Source of the DNA: Phoebastria nigripes
Lineage: Eukaryota; Chordata; Aves; Procellariiformes; Diomedeidae
DNA length: 64,000 bases
Direction of reading: 5' to 3'
Assembly: GCA_035582835.1 (NCBI GenBank)
Contig: JAYKAV010003057.1
Span: 212,109-276,108 of the forward strand
Of this stretch, positions 48,201 through 62,417 are shown one piece after another. The translations under genes were made by a program, and so were the position numbers. Position 1 is the stretch's first letter. Every line of letters begins with the position of its first letter. Under the pieces are notes generated by a model that had not been told where the DNA came from, made no database searches, and worked only from the letters and a program-made list of their open reading frames with translations.

Positions 48201-51200
48201 CTAAAAACGAATGCCAAAAAGATCTGTGTAATATTTACAGTATTTTATACTGCCATGTACAGCACACTTTCTACAAGCACCTCAGTTAAAGTTTAAGGCC
48301 TCAGTCAGGCATGCGCTATAAAACAATGTACCAACTAGCTCAAATTCAGACAATTTTGACTAAGCAACAGATGAGTAAAGCATACTAAGAAAACCTCAGT
48401 TTCATTAGTATAACTTGTACACAATTCAATTCCAGATGTGGCATTGAAATGAATCTTAATTTTTCACCCTGAGGTATCACAGCCGGAGTTGCTCTGATTC
48501 ACTGATTTATGCCAAAGAACTACAGGTGCTGCAGCACCATGTTTAGGGAGAGAGAAGATAAAAGGGTACGGCATTTCCATATGTAGTTCTGAGGAATTAT
48601 GCATGACTCAACCCAAATTTAATACAGGTTCCTATTGTCCTTGTTTAGATGCACATATGTAATAGACAAATTTAATAATATCAGAGATCTGCTTACAGAA
48701 TTTCAATGCTCAATGGGCTCAGTCAACTTGAAAAAATCATAAAGCTGTGTGAAAATATTAGACATTGTTACAACTAAAATCTTACATGACAATGACTGAA
48801 ACAAGGTAGTGAAAAAGACAGTTAATTTTACTATTCTTTATGTAGTTTGTCAGTTCATCTTTTGCTGATATAAATATTCACAGGAGAGCAGAAAAAATTG
48901 TAAAATTGGTAAAAGGATTTTTTGTTTGTGAAAAAAAAATCTAATTTGTCTTCTTACTGTGAGCTCTCACCTTCCTCCTACCAGCTACTTTGGCTACCCA
49001 TTTTTTAAATTATTTTTTATTTTTTAAGCCTTCTCCTTACTTTCCTCCATTCTTCTTAGGCTTGGGAAGACTCAGCATGGAAATTATCAGCTCCTGTTCT
49101 CCTTCAGTTCCTTCTTTAACATCAGGTCTTCTGTTGTGATGCACATGCATTACTAAATATGACTACTTTGATGTTTAATTTACAAAAACTGACTTCTGTT
49201 TTTAGCGTCTATGCCTCTCACTACATTCTGTCCTTTTACTCATCTGTTGCCTAGTCAAAATTGTCTGAACTTGAGCCAGTTTGTACATTGTTTTATAGCG
49301 CATGCCTGATGGAGGCCTTAAACTTTAACTGAAATTCAAAGACACTATCCCTTACAGAACTGAATAAAAATTTTCTTAGTAGGAGCTGTTTTGGTTAAAA
49401 ATTTATCCTACTGCCACACTACCTAACTGTGCTTTTTCCTATGGGTCTGCAAACACATTTCCCCAAGTAGCAGTGAGGGCCCCAACTACAAGTGGTCAGG
49501 AGATTTTGAGGAAGTTAGTGGTTCTTGGTAATATTTCAGGTTATAAGCCTCACTGGAGCAAGGACGGCAAATGGAAACCAGGCAGCACTGAGAGATATTT
49601 GGGAACAGAAGGTACACGACATTTCCAGATCCCTGATGCATTATTCTGCACCGCCACCCAACCACTTCCCGCATGACTGGCCGCTGTCTCTCTGGTGTCT
49701 ACCCTCAGCCTGAAAGGACATGGCCTACAGAAGTCAAATATTCTTCACCTAGCTTGTTTTCAAGTTGGCCAACTGAAGACCAAGTAGACAACACTCCTTA
49801 ATTTTTTTATACATACAGTTGGTATATAAGAGTTTGCCTTTTGTAGCATGAAGCTGTCACTCCTAGTGATCATCAGCACTTGCATGAAGATCTGAACTTT
49901 CTGCACATACTGGAAATGCATTTAATTCATATTTTTAAATCAGTTTTTACATCCACTGCCTTCCAACTTTAGAAAAGCAAATATCAATATTCTTTTAAGA
50001 AACAGAAGGGCTGAATCCAACTCACAATAATTATGTGCCTAACTTACACATGTGGACCAGAGCAGGGGAGCAGGAAGCATCCTGTCTGCCCACCACAACT
50101 ACTTACATTTCTTCTCCGGGGCAAGTACGTTCCGCTGAAAGTCCACGTATCTGGAGTATCTTCTTGCCTCTATTAACTCACAAGGAACTTGTGCACTTCC
50201 AGAGGGAGCCTAAGCCTGCTCAAATTGTGCATCTGTTTCCTTCAGTGAGAGAATAGGGTACCAGCTGGAAATGTGAGGCACCTTTGGTCCCTCAGATCCA
50301 AGACTGGATTTAGCTTTTATCAGTAATGGTGTAATATACATCCATATTCTGGGCATCCCTGAGCTGGGAAGATCAGTTCGGCATCCTCCTCACCTGTTAA
50401 ACCAGCATTCTTCTTAACTGCGTTCTTCCTGGGCCCAGCTTCCACAGCACAGAAGGTGAAAGCTCTTGCTGAGGACAGCTCAAGACCTAATAGTCAGGAC
50501 AATTCTCTTATCAGGAAGTTAAGTCATTCTTCTCCAGGTTGATCAGCAACCAGAACCTGTGTCCCCGGCCCCCTGGCTGACAGCTCTAACCATGAACAAT
50601 AATGTAAAATTGCCTACCATGCCATCCATTTCAGACCCACCCATATCTTCTGGGCATCTCTTGAAGATTTATACACCACTTTCCTAAATTCATCTGATGA
50701 CACCTACAGGGCCTGAACCTTCCCAGGCCACTGGAGTTAAACATGTAGAGACCTTAGAGAATAAGTAATGAGTTAAAAAATGCAATTAGGCAGCCCTGGA
50801 AAGTCATCAGACTGGGTGTCTGTCTGGACTTAAACTCTTGATATCAAAGTCTTAACACAGCAGGGGTTAGGAGTCTAATCTCATACTCATTCATGGTCAT
50901 CTACAAGTCACAGGAGCTGCATCATAAACAGATCATGATCCAGGCCTCAGCTGAATTTCCACAAAAGCAGAAATGATCTGAAATCTATGGCTTCGAACTG
51001 CGTAAGTGTAGTGAATAAAATCAGTAAGTAACTCAAAAGGTCACCTAGTCATGACTATGCACACATGACTTTCTGACAGATACTCTTAAAAACCTTCAGC
51101 ACTGCCCATGGAAATTGTGGTATCACCTAGTACATCCCAGTGTTTCATTACCCTCACCATTAAAAGATATTCCTAATATCCAACCTGAATCTTTTTTTTT

Positions 51201-51913
51201 TTTGTAATGAAGTCCATAATTTTGCTACCCTGTCCCTTCCTCTATGCAGCAGCATTTATGTCTAAAGACTACATTTTTATACAAAAATTTCCTTAATTCA
51301 TTGAACATCTCTTCTTAAGTTTCCCAAGTATCACTGATGCCAAAATTATAAATCTCTACTTCGTAAAGTGTAATAGCTGCTTCATTAACTCAGACAGAAT
51401 AATTACAGTCATTTGAACAAGGCTGAATTACACCCATCCAACTAAGCACACCAGCATGATCCAAAAAGTTTACAATTGCAATTAGCTGTTATTTTCTGTA
51501 CCTGGAAGTATTGTGACCATACTGACATATTTGAGGGTTGCTGTTCAGTTCCCCAAACCAGTAACTACATTATAAAAAGTACCATAGAATATGGCAGCCT
51601 TTTGGAAGAGACTAAAGGACTGGGGGTGGTTGGAGTTCTCACCCAAAAGACACTNTGTCCCATTTGCTGCTTTGTCTGAAGAAAAACTGGAGGTTGGGAA
51701 TGACAACTTACCACCTTCCCTAAGCCTAAATTAATATTAAACAATTGTGCAAAAGGTGATACTTTCAGGAGAGAAACATTCTGTACTGTAACTTGGGGGA
51801 AAGAAGCATACAAGATGCAAAAATCCTGTTTCCTCCTATTAGCACGAATCCTTAACTAATCAGGACTTCTGATCATTCCATTGTTTTATTTATTTTAAAT
51901 TAATAAAACATAC
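48201..51913. other. Probable intron sequence, nothing else recognised
   Basis: If the two flanking minus-strand exon candidates belong to one gene, this is the intron between them or holds one unseen small exon. Only simple features were seen, such as a T run at 51192-51203. Confidence 0.4.
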
Positions 51914-51969
51914 CTTACATAAAAGAAGCATAGCTCTGTATCTTGCATCCTGAGTGTGTCTGCNTTAAA
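51914..51969 (-). CDS. Candidate small exon, gene unidentified
   Basis: On the minus strand, 56 bp lie between an excellent acceptor (GTTTTGGTCTTTATTTTCAG, ending at 51970) and an excellent donor (AAG then GTATGT at 51913-51908). As sequenced, only the frame beginning at the first base is open (ending CFFYV plus two bases). The N at 51964 matters: if it is a spurious base, the more natural reading HTQDARYRAMLLLCK becomes open. The leftover two bases fit the 48.1-kb exon only if that exon uses its inner AG acceptor. No family was recognised. An untranslated or lncRNA exon is also possible. Confidence 0.35.
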
Positions 51970-54349
51970 CTGAAAATAAAGACCAAAACAAAACAAAACA
52001 TGCAGTAGAGAAGGACTGCCTATAAATTTAATCAACTCTGACCCTTTGCTGACCCACTTTCCAATAGCTAGTGAAAAAGGAATTGAGCTGTAAAATTTGT
52101 TCTGGGCAGGAACTTGGCATCTGCTATCAAGTCAGAGTCCAGAGCAAATTAGCGTCACAAATTTCAAATAGATTGACTTAACTCACACAATGTAAAAACA
52201 CTGCTTTGATTTAAATCATAAAGGACCAAATCCTGGCAGGCAGTCACACCCATGCATGGGGCAGGAGGGATTCAGGCAAATAGAGAACAGGGGGCAGAAA
52301 AGTCCCAAAAGATTTTGCCCTGGTAGGGGGATGGACTGTTTGACACCTGTTTTCCAATGCTAGTAGTAGACGTAAATACCAATGAATCCATTTCTGTGTC
52401 TCTCTCATGAAATACTATTTAATCAAAACCCTTTGAGTACTGCATTCTTTGATCCCGTCCTTTTTGACTAGGAAGTGTCTCAGATTTCACACTTTTTGAC
52501 TGTTCTCTAGAAATGTTATTTTCATTTTTAATTAGGATGCACCAGCAAACAGCAATACTGTTCTCTCTCAAGTAAACTTCCAGCTTTAGAAGATATGATC
52601 GAAGCTAAAACAGGGTGAACTCCTTACTCTCCAATAAAAAGCATAAGCAACACAAGTAATGAGAACCAGGACTGCAGAAGGAATACCTCTTGGTCCAGAG
52701 AACCCTGAGGATGATCATACTCTTGGAAGAGTAGGATTGGAAAAGGTAGGACTGGAGAAGATTCCTTGTCTTTAGTAGATCAATCTCAGCATAAACAGGC
52801 AGCAGAATGGGGAAAAATACTGAGATTCCTTGTTAAAAATTTATCAAAAACACCAGACAATTTTACTTTTGCTGAAAAAGAAAATATCTGCTAAGGTACC
52901 AAAGTATGTTTTGTAATATTGTAAGATGGAAGCATTCACATAATTTACACTAATAAAGAGAAGGTGAAATACCTTCTCAATAGTATTCTTCAGCGCTTTG
53001 TTATCTGAAATGCTTTTTTCAAAACCCTTCTATCAGTCATCACAGATTACACTCTTTAGGGGAAAAGAGAATTAATGTGGCATTTGCCTTACCTCTCTTC
53101 AAACTAATTCATGCTAGCACAGTTCTGATGTCTTCTGTATTAACTTGTACACCTGTTGTTAGCTCAGTATCAGAAGAAAACACTACTAGCTTCTACACAG
53201 TGAAAAAGTGTTTTGGTTTCTGTATTTTCAAGAAGCAGTCAGAAGCATTTCATCAAACCTATAAAAGGGATGAGATTTCCAGAACGGGCCAGGTTCCTAC
53301 ATGAAGTAAGGCACATCTAAAAGACTGCTCAGCACTCAACCGCTTGGAAAAGGATCCACCACTGGATGAAGTGCTCAGTCTATGGTTCTATTCATAATAT
53401 TAAATATTATTTTGGTAGAAGATTTTGTAGAATAGCATCTCCACCTATTTTCAGATTGTCACCTTCCCCAGAATGTATGTATAACTGAAATTATTTAGGC
53501 AGAATAATTCATAGCTGAGATTTCCAGGCACCTCGTTTCCCCTGTACAGCACCATTTCAGGACACAAAGGAACATGAGGGCAGCTTGGAGACAGTCACAT
53601 TATCTACAGTATCTTTCTGCTGCCTGCCTTGTCCTAGAGAAGAGCTCACTCTGTCTTTTGGAAGAATCGTTTGTAAGATGAGTCAAGGATGAAGGCAGGA
53701 CTTGGAGAAGGCGATTTCATCCAGGGGAAAGATGTAATGTTTTACTTATAATTGGATAGCCACTCCAAACACATTTATAAGCCCCAAACAGTTCTTTCCA
53801 TTCATATATGTTTTAGGTGCAGTGATTTCAAAGATATTTCACTCTGTGGTGCATGTTTTGCAAAGCAAACACCAACACATAATTATCTCCCATAATTATT
53901 TAAAATAGTTCTCAAACAATTTCTTTTCTAAATTACATTACTGTGCAACTGGAACCATTACAAATGATCATATTGTTTAATTAGCCAGTTTTTCCTAATT
54001 TCTCCTACAATTCAGACTTTTAATTAACATTTCATTGCTCTTAAACTGAGTGTAATTACTAACAGCTCACATGAAATCAAAACTAAAATTGAATCTTTTA
54101 GCTATTCTGGAAACTGTAAGGAAATACAATGTTTAATAATTAAGCATTTCTTTGGCTAAAATCCTTACCTATTCCAAATGAAGAACTAGTTCAACAGCAC
54201 AGCCCTTCTGTGCACAAAAAGCAAACATAAAAGTGAAGTAAAAAGCCCAAGCATACATCAGTCTCTGTTTCAGAAACTAAAGTAACTGTATAGAAAAAAG
54301 GGGTTGTTGCATCCTATATAAAAAAAAAAAAAGGCATGTTCTCACTTTC
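51970..54349. other. AT-rich non-coding stretch
   Basis: No gene was recognised. The section 53820-54130 has several TAATTA/ATTA-type motifs and looks like a possible conserved non-coding element. A poly(A) run lies at 54320-54332. Confidence 0.4.
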
Positions 54350-55330
54350 AGCTTCTGGAAGAGGTGGAAGGCAGAGTTTTGACTTGGTTGAAGATAAAGG
54401 CCATGAAGAACATGGCTAAAGTCATGGTGGGGAGCTACCATTTTGGGAGAAGGCAAGGGACTGATTTCTACAACCAGTGGAAATGCTTAGGGGACAAGCC
54501 AAGCTTTGGGAGGTACAGCAGGAGACTGTTCCTAAAGATGAAGGAAGCTACTACAGAAGCAAATATTTTCGATTTGATAGATATTAATGGGAAATAGTTG
54601 GGAAAACTAAGTGGAAGTAAGCTCAGTGAAGCTGAGAATAAAGCAAAAGAACCTGCTATTTTAAGGAAAGGAATCAGTGAGAACAGAAGAGAAGGGCAAC
54701 CATCCTGAAAAGCAGAATTCAACCTACCCAGGGAATAGGTTGAAAGGGTCTCCTGGGAGAGAAACATAAAGGATGGAAGTCTCCTGGAGAGCTGGAAGAG
54801 TCTTATTAAATACAACAGCAATGAACTATGCTATTGCAGAGGAAGGGTACAGAGAACAGTGATAAAACAATATGACTGCATTTAGAGCTCTTCAGTGACC
54901 TCAGAATAAATAAAAAAAACCTATACAGAAAGCTTAAATAAAGACACCTATTTAAGGACAAGAACAGAGGAACAGCACCAGCATGTGGGAACAACACTAG
55001 AAAGGTTATGACACAGGACAAGCTATAGTTTGTAAGGGACATAGGAGGCAACAAAAAAGGTTAATAGTTAGAAGAGATAGACAGGGAAACAGAGAAATAG
55101 AGTTTATTTCTGTAATGGGAAAAGAGAGCACATAATGGATGATGCAGGGAAGTCTCAAGCATTCAATGCCTACCTTCTTTCAGTCATTTATTCTCCCCCA
55201 NCCCAAATTAATTAACCCAGCTTTAACAGCTGGACAGGATGGTGAAGGAACCAGCTAGGAATTACTGAGTAAGTCAGAGGTATTCGAGCCTGGGCAGCCT
55301 CTGACACTCTTCTAGGAAGTAGCTGAAGAT
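54350..55330 (+). mobile_element. Very old CR1-type LINE relic (ORF2 endonuclease to linker region)
   Basis: Broken translations follow CR1 ORF2 in order. A segment at about 54364-54480 (VEGRVLTWLKIK...KVMVGSYHF) parallels the endonuclease block around the family's WVRI and VGVYYRPP. IFDLIDINGK (about 54567) stands where GDFNLPDI is expected. From about 54890 come SDLRINKKNLYRKLK, PACGNNTRKVMTQDKL (about 54970-55030) and FVRDIGGNKKG (55030-55060), matching the linker block ahead of the reverse transcriptase. KAFNAYL (about 55155) lies where LNAFF is found. Stops are numerous. Ends are approximate and no nucleotide alignment was run. Confidence 0.5.
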
Positions 55331-55387
55331 GTCTCTGAACCTTACCCACGTCAAAATATTGTCAACAACATGAATTTGTTTAAAGGC

Positions 55388-55405
55388 AAAAAAAAAAAAA
55401 AAAAA
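55388..55405 (+). repeat. Poly(A) run
   Basis: Eighteen A bases just after the old CR1 relic. No retrocopy was recognised. Confidence 0.8.
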
Positions 55406-58400
55406 TTGGACTGAAATCCCTTCTCCAACTAGTTCAGAGCAGGAATTTCTGCCAAAGTCTCCCTTCTTAGTAACTCTCNCGGAGCAGAATACTACATGAG
55501 GGCCTAAAATAGCATCCTTAATATTTTGTTGGAGCTCTTCCCTTTTGCACAAAAAGCTTTACCAGCAAATGAAACAGACAGCAAGAAGAAAAATACTCTC
55601 TAATTTAGGTGATTAGACTGCAGGCATCTGGGTCCTAGCCCTTGTCCCAGGGACTGTTCTCTTATCCAAAGTGAAAGCATGTCAGTAGGAAAGGCAGAGG
55701 ATGAGATCTGGTGCTTAGGTGTATTTCAGATTTGGAAAGTTTGGTTTGTGCCCCTGAGGTAGAGAGAGGAATTGAATAAAGTTCTCCCACATCAAGGGTG
55801 AATGCCCTAATCACCAAATTAGTTATGGGATTAACAAAGAGAAAACTTCCAATTAAGCCTTGGATTTTTTCCAGCCACAATTATTTGATGCATTCAAATG
55901 CTTCTGAGACTTTAAATCACACTGTTCAGCAAATTTGCTGTTTCNCAGTAAATATAAACACACTCATACAGCCCTAATGATTATTGCCTGAAGGTGAACA
56001 GGAAAGGAAAGTTATAATTAGTTGAGCCAGGATCCAACTTTCAGATAAAGTGTTCAGCTGGCAGCTACGGCCTTCATCCCTGCCATCCCCCTTCGCTCCA
56101 GTTTCTTCTGGTGGACGCTCTCTGCTGGTGCTGCCAGCTGGGAAAGCACTGTGCTTCCTGCATAGCACGGCAGAGCTGGAGAGCAGCAGCAGCCGCTTCA
56201 TTGTAATACCATTTACATCACACAAATATGGAGAATCAGAGCATATTTTTCATAAGACACACTTTTAAGCTCNGTATGTTGCTACCACTGTTCTCACTCA
56301 GAGTTCTCACTCACTTGTCCCCCTTCTCATCTTCACATTTGCAAAAATAACACTGAGTTATTATTCAGTCTTCCTTATATAAGGCATATGTNGAGCACTA
56401 ATTGGCAACAAAGGGTGAGAACAGCGTATTAGCTAATTCTTGAAAATATTTCTTCTTCATGCATTATCTCCTTTTATCAGGCTCACGTCTGAGTCAGCCA
56501 TTTTGCCCAGGCTGTTGTTCCAGGAGCAACGCAATACCCAGGTGACAATGGTACCATCCACATCATCTTCATATTCAGTGTTCATTGAGAAGGAGGGGAA
56601 TGAAGCGAGATTTAACCCTGAGAAAAGCTCTGGGGAAAGCAGTGTGGCTGCTCATCAGATTTGGACTTTATCATCACCCCTCCTGAATGCAAACCATCAA
56701 CATATTGCGGGGGATTGAAGCCAACCGTTCAAGAACTGCCAGTTTGTCTGTCCTTTTTCTATGGCTATAAAATACATTATCAAAGCCATTTCCACGTACT
56801 TTCCTTAAGAAGACTGGGAATTGATAGATTTTGATGGATTTAGCTTTTCTCCACCTTTCTCATCGCTTCGCATGAGGAAACCATTGTTAACAAGCTATCA
56901 TTTCAAACTGCTAAATGGATTATGTTGTGCCAGGAATTTTGTATTTTCTCTTTATATTTAAAGCCAATCATCTTAAATGTTTCTGCTGTGTGCCAGCTAT
57001 GTTTTGCTTTGTGTTTGACTGCAAAAAAACTTTTAAAAGAAGAGTCTGAATGGTCACATTTTTACTAACCCACAGGCTGTGAATACACTGCAGCTTCCCT
57101 TTTGGCTTTATACATTATTTGAAAGGGTTTTGTGTTTTTTCCCGCCCAGGCAATATTCCTTGACTGTAGTTTTTAGAAATTTAAATAATATCATTTGCCT
57201 ATCAGTCCAATTACATGATGAAAATTCTTTTCACAACTACTATGAAAATCTTTATAGCTGTACTTCATTTTCCAAGGAGGTTTACAGCCCTCCTTTATTA
57301 GAATAATGGAAAAGAAACTCACCCCCATAACTATGAGGTTATGCAATTGTTCTGTGCACAGAACACCGAAACTACCAAATCTCTTATTTTCCACTGTAGG
57401 AGACATTATGACATATCCATGTTTGTGGTAAGAGAAGTAAGTTTCCTCGAGCAGCAGTCTAAAGTTTTAAATCTTTTCATGTCATCTTGGATAAGCGTGC
57501 AATGGAGCTTCTCTAAAGAGCAGCCCCAATATCCTTCAGGCCCTGAGTGGCCTTTTCCCAACAGGAAAATGTTGGCTTAACAAAGTGCAAGCTATACTAT
57601 TTCTTTTCAGTTCAAGCATTACGGGATGCACCATTCTAAAAAGCCGCCTTTTACACTCAGCAAAACCACATGATGAGTCTTCCCAACACAAAAGCGTTGG
57701 CGTTAGTGACACAGGAACTAGCAATATATGACTATATGAACCTATATAACCCTAGTCCTATATGGCAAGGAATCATGCAAAACCTGAGGGGCATGAGTGA
57801 CACTAAATAGCTTGAACCCATGCCGAATGCATGTGCTACATTATATGACTTGTACCTCAATGTCACACAGCTTGTGCTAGAAAAAGGAATTCAAACAGGA
57901 AGAGTGAACATCTGCTCCTAAGTGGAAAAAATGATTAATATTCACATAGGAATAGATGTATTTAAAGAATTCCTTATGGAATTTTAATGTAGTTTAATTG
58001 TATTTGTTCAGGATAAGCAGCAGCACATTACAGGCACCCTGTGATTAATATCACCTACAGAAAATAAAAAATTTGCAGCCAGCTGTAATAGCGCTTAATA
58101 CAATAGAGACAACAATTTGTTTTTATGAAAGTTACTCTTAGCTTCAACTAGTTTGAGAAGCCAAAAAACCTCTCAGGATCCATACTGCCAAATTTGCACC
58201 TTCATTTTAGGTGCCTAGAAAAGCACTTCTCAAAGCAATGAGAGAGGCAGGTGTCCCTGAAGGCTTCCAGAAGGAAAACCTCTCTGCCCAACTTTGAGCC
58301 TTTTTGTTACCAGACATGTTTGCCTAACATATTTAAAAAGATTCAGCTCTAATCCCAGTAGTTAATGCTGTATTATTAAATACTTCACTTTAATTATGAA

Positions 58401-60230
58401 ATAAGTACTTGTCAATCTTCCTTGCTTTCATTCCGGATGTAATCTCCCTTCCAGGCCTCTGTCANTAAAAATTACAGGCTTGACTTCAGAAGTTGGTGGA
58501 TAGCTTCTGCACAGGAAAGGACCTACTACCAATAATAGAAGAAAAATACATAGAAAAATATATAGAAAAGTCGTAAGGAAAACTAAGGAGAACTTGATAC
58601 ACCGGAAAAAATTGTAAATTTGGTTATGTATGANTTTTCTCTCATTTTATGTATCTATCTGTGGAATACCTCAATCAAGGAACACTTATTAAAGCTGAGA
58701 GAAACAGAACAAGTAAGCTTTCCTGACTGGCTTCAGTTACTGTAACCAAAAATAAACCAAGTTACAGAAAAATGTATTTTTAATTTAATCTTGACATAGA
58801 AGGAAAATGAGGTTCATCTGTGTTGTTCCTAAAGTTCTTCCAACCCAAAAAGCTATGTAAGAGTTATTATTAGTTATATACATCTTGGAAACTTGTTGCA
58901 ATCCAAAGACTGTGGTCACTAATGACTATAAAGCAGAAACCACAGTAAAAATTTAGCAATGAGATGGTTTATCTACCTGAAGCATTAATGAGCTGCCCCA
59001 CACTCTTCCTAATGACTTCAACTTCCACCTGCCCAATCTGTTTTAGTTCCTTGTTTACATCACCATGAGATCTTCATTTGACCTGCAGCTGTGGTTTATC
59101 TTCTCCATTCACAAAAGCCCATTCATCTTCACCACATACACTGCTTCTCTCTCAGAAGCCTCTGTAGCTACACTCTCCCTCTCCAGGCACCACCAGTGCT
59201 CCTCCTCACCCTTCCCTACTTAGATCCTGGTATCCAACTTGTATGTGATTTCCAGTGCATTAGGTCTGATGACTTTTTAGCAGAATTCAAGTCTTCTTCA
59301 TGCTTCTCCATTGATAAAGCTGCTGAAACTGTTCATCTTTCAAATCATCTCTCTCTTGTTCCCTTTACGTAGGTCATGCCACCAGTCCCTGTGCCTGGAT
59401 CATTCCAATATTTGCTTCCCCTGCGCCTACTTTTACTCTACAAGGCACCTTTAGTATACGCTGCAAAGTATCCCTCGTGACATTTGCCATCACTGATTCA
59501 CCCACTCCTCCTTTAGCTCAGTCATCCTCTACTCAAACAATACCTCCACTTTAACTTCAAGAAAACCCACGCTGACAGTCCCAGAGAGCTTTTCAATGTC
59601 CAGGATTTGTCCCGCAAAATCCGAAAGCATTTCCTGCCTCTACTTCTCTCTCCACACAGAATCTTGCCGATTTATTTGAAAAAATACCAAATGAAAAACT
59701 ATTTGGGCTTTTCTCTTCCTTTCAATCCCACTTTCCATGGAGAGAAATGGGTCAACCTGGCTCTGCCATGATCCCCATCTCTCTTTCTCCTATAAAACCT
59801 GTGCTTCCCACCTGGCTCATCAGCTGGGATTCATCTCACCTTACTCTAGACACATCTGCACTGTAGACGTCTACAATGCAGCCAGTTAGACTCGGTCATT
59901 TTTTGCCTTTTCAGCAACAGAGAAATATGTCCTCTTAGGGCACAAATCACCTCCCCCCAAGTCAGCTTTTAAAAGAGGACAGATGAGTTGTGGCCCCAAA
60001 GTGTCTGCTTCTCTGCATTGTCTATAACAGGAACCTCAACAACTAACTCATTCAGATGTAGCTGTCTAGAGTTAAGCAACAAAACAACCCCCTGACTTGC
60101 ATCCCTATGTACCCTACAGCCGCCAGTGCAGGTTCAGCGTGACTAAGTAAGCATGTCATGCCTCCTTTCTTGTTTCTTATGGTCACCACAATACATATCT
60201 TGGACCTGCAACTTGTACATCAGACTTAAC

Positions 60231-60245
60231 TTTTTTTTTTTTTTT
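60231..60245 (+). repeat. Poly(T) run
   Basis: Fifteen T bases followed by AAAGATCTG. No retroelement tail could be recognised beside it. Confidence 0.8.
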
Positions 60246-62417
60246 AAAGATCTGTTTATTCAGGAGATCACTAGGGCCTGCACATGCTTTCAATTTAATG
60301 CAAAACTGCTCTTGAAATCTCCTCCCATGGTTCTCCATTGCCCCCGACCTCAAAAAGCTAGGCAGATGGTACTCTGCTCTTGTGCAAAAGTTGCTGTTTA
60401 TCATATTACCATTTGGAGTATTGACTGCCATGCTGTATTGTAATAGTAACTGTAGCAATACTGTATTGTTCTCTTCCTTGTTCTTCTGAAATTGTTTCTT
60501 CTCTCATCTTAAATTTAGCTCACAAATTCTTAGGGACATAGATAATATTTCTGTTCTGTATTTATCCAGTGCTTCTTGCAATGGGGTACTGTATCATGAC
60601 TATGCCTCTGAGGTATTATAAATATAAATAAATAACAAACACACTAACACAATTACATTTTGGTTTTGCTTACAACTACGCAATTTTGCTTGGGCATTAA
60701 GCAAAAGAAAAATTAGACCTAGTGTATGTAAATGCTTCTGTGAGACCCCCCCCAATTACAATATTTCCTTATATTAGAAATGCCATATAACAAATAAAAG
60801 AAGAGTAACAGAAAAACATTAGCAGATTTACAAAAGGATCAAACAGCACAGATATAATTATATCTACTTTATTGTTAATTTGTAGGGCTCAGAACACTTC
60901 TGTACGTTTACTTTCCTCTCTTTTCCTGACTCTGTTTTAGTTTCCTCCTTTTGCAGTAGCTCACACACTTGATGGACTTGACAGCACTAGAAAAATAAGG
61001 CAAGCCTACAGTCAAAGTGTTTTTCACAAATTCATCCAGCTCTAGGAAAAATATTACAAGAATGCCCTACTTATTTTGATATTCTGCAACTGTAAACCTT
61101 TCCAAGTTTTCAAAGGTAAGGTTTTAAGACCAATTCTTTCAATTTGTAAGAGGTTATTTAGTTATTCCCATCCATCAGTCAAAAAATCAGAAACTGCCTT
61201 CTTGGATGACAGACAAAAGACTAAGCAAAGTCACCACTGTAACCTTAAGTCTTTTAAGGTCTCTTAAGCTATTCTACAGTTCTGCTTATCATCAGTCTTA
61301 CAGTAATAGGAATTTTTCCCCTCCCAGAAAAAAATCATTATCTTAATGTTGAAGAAGCATGAAGATATGAATGGACCACACAACTTTTCACTACTTAGAC
61401 TATACATTACTATATTTAATTATATAGCTACTAGGTTATATATACATACATGCAAGCAGGGCCAGGGCTGGTTTTCAGAGCTTTAACTTGAAGATTTTTT
61501 TCTTTTCTTTAACTGTTGTTGATTGAAATCAGTGTCTTAATGTTGCACAGCTTTGTCTTTTGATTACTGCATGTGATTAAGGCAACCAGTGGCAGTAATT
61601 TTTCACAGCACTATAAACCAACACAAAATAACACTTTCCAGTTCTTCATTTATTCATGTAACATAAAATATAGCTGGAAGTTCACTTGGATTCCAGTAAT
61701 GCAGTTCATATGCAGACNACAGCCAGCCACAGTCAAGGGAGTAAAGCTTTAACACATCCTGCCCACAAGGCGAGAGAATCCTATGTTGGTTATAGGACAC
61801 AAGGTTATTTATTTTTAAGTTGTCCTTCCTTCTGCTTTTGTGTAGGAATGTTTCAAAAGCTGGATGAAACACATTTTCCGAACCACAGAAGTTGAGTAAA
61901 ATTACCATCTAGTTACTTGTTCAACCTATTAACAAAGAAGTATCCATAGCCCAAGTCAGGCAGGACTGATACAAAAAGCTATCAGGGCAAACAAGAATCT
62001 CTCTGTTTTGCTGTCGATGATATGTATAAAGATTGCTAACAGATACATCTTCTGAAGCCTGATAGGAAAATGAGTATTTATGATATAGAAATTCTACAGT
62101 AGTAAAAATAATTACAGCTATGCACACAATACAGATGCTACTGAATTATGTGCAACTTGCAAATAATAGGAGAGTGCAAGCAGGAATTTTGCAGAATAAT
62201 ACACATTTTAAAATTAGCTGTTGTGTAGAAACAAACTCTTCTGGGTATAAAGAAAAGCCAACAACCAACAGGACTTTTATACAGGTACCCTGTGCAGGAT
62301 TGAGCCATGCTTTTCAGAGATGAACATTTCAGCTGAGAAAAAAATGATCTATTCCATTGTGATTACTGACCACCTTGCTTTACTTTGGGGTGGGCTTTTT
62401 GTTTCTGTGGCCAACAG

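Larger units (their letters stand above)
55331..62417. other. Long AT-rich non-coding stretch
   Basis: No gene was recognised. It contains an A run (55388-55405) and a T run (60231-60245). Two segments, about 56480-56700 and 57930-58140, read like conserved non-coding elements. A pyrimidine-rich segment near 59040-59830 gives open frames without domains. Confidence 0.4.

Noticed and set aside
54174..54212. 39-bp minus-strand segment with strong acceptor and donor
   Set aside because: All three frames contain a stop (one at the very end), so it cannot be an internal coding exon. An untranslated exon cannot be excluded.
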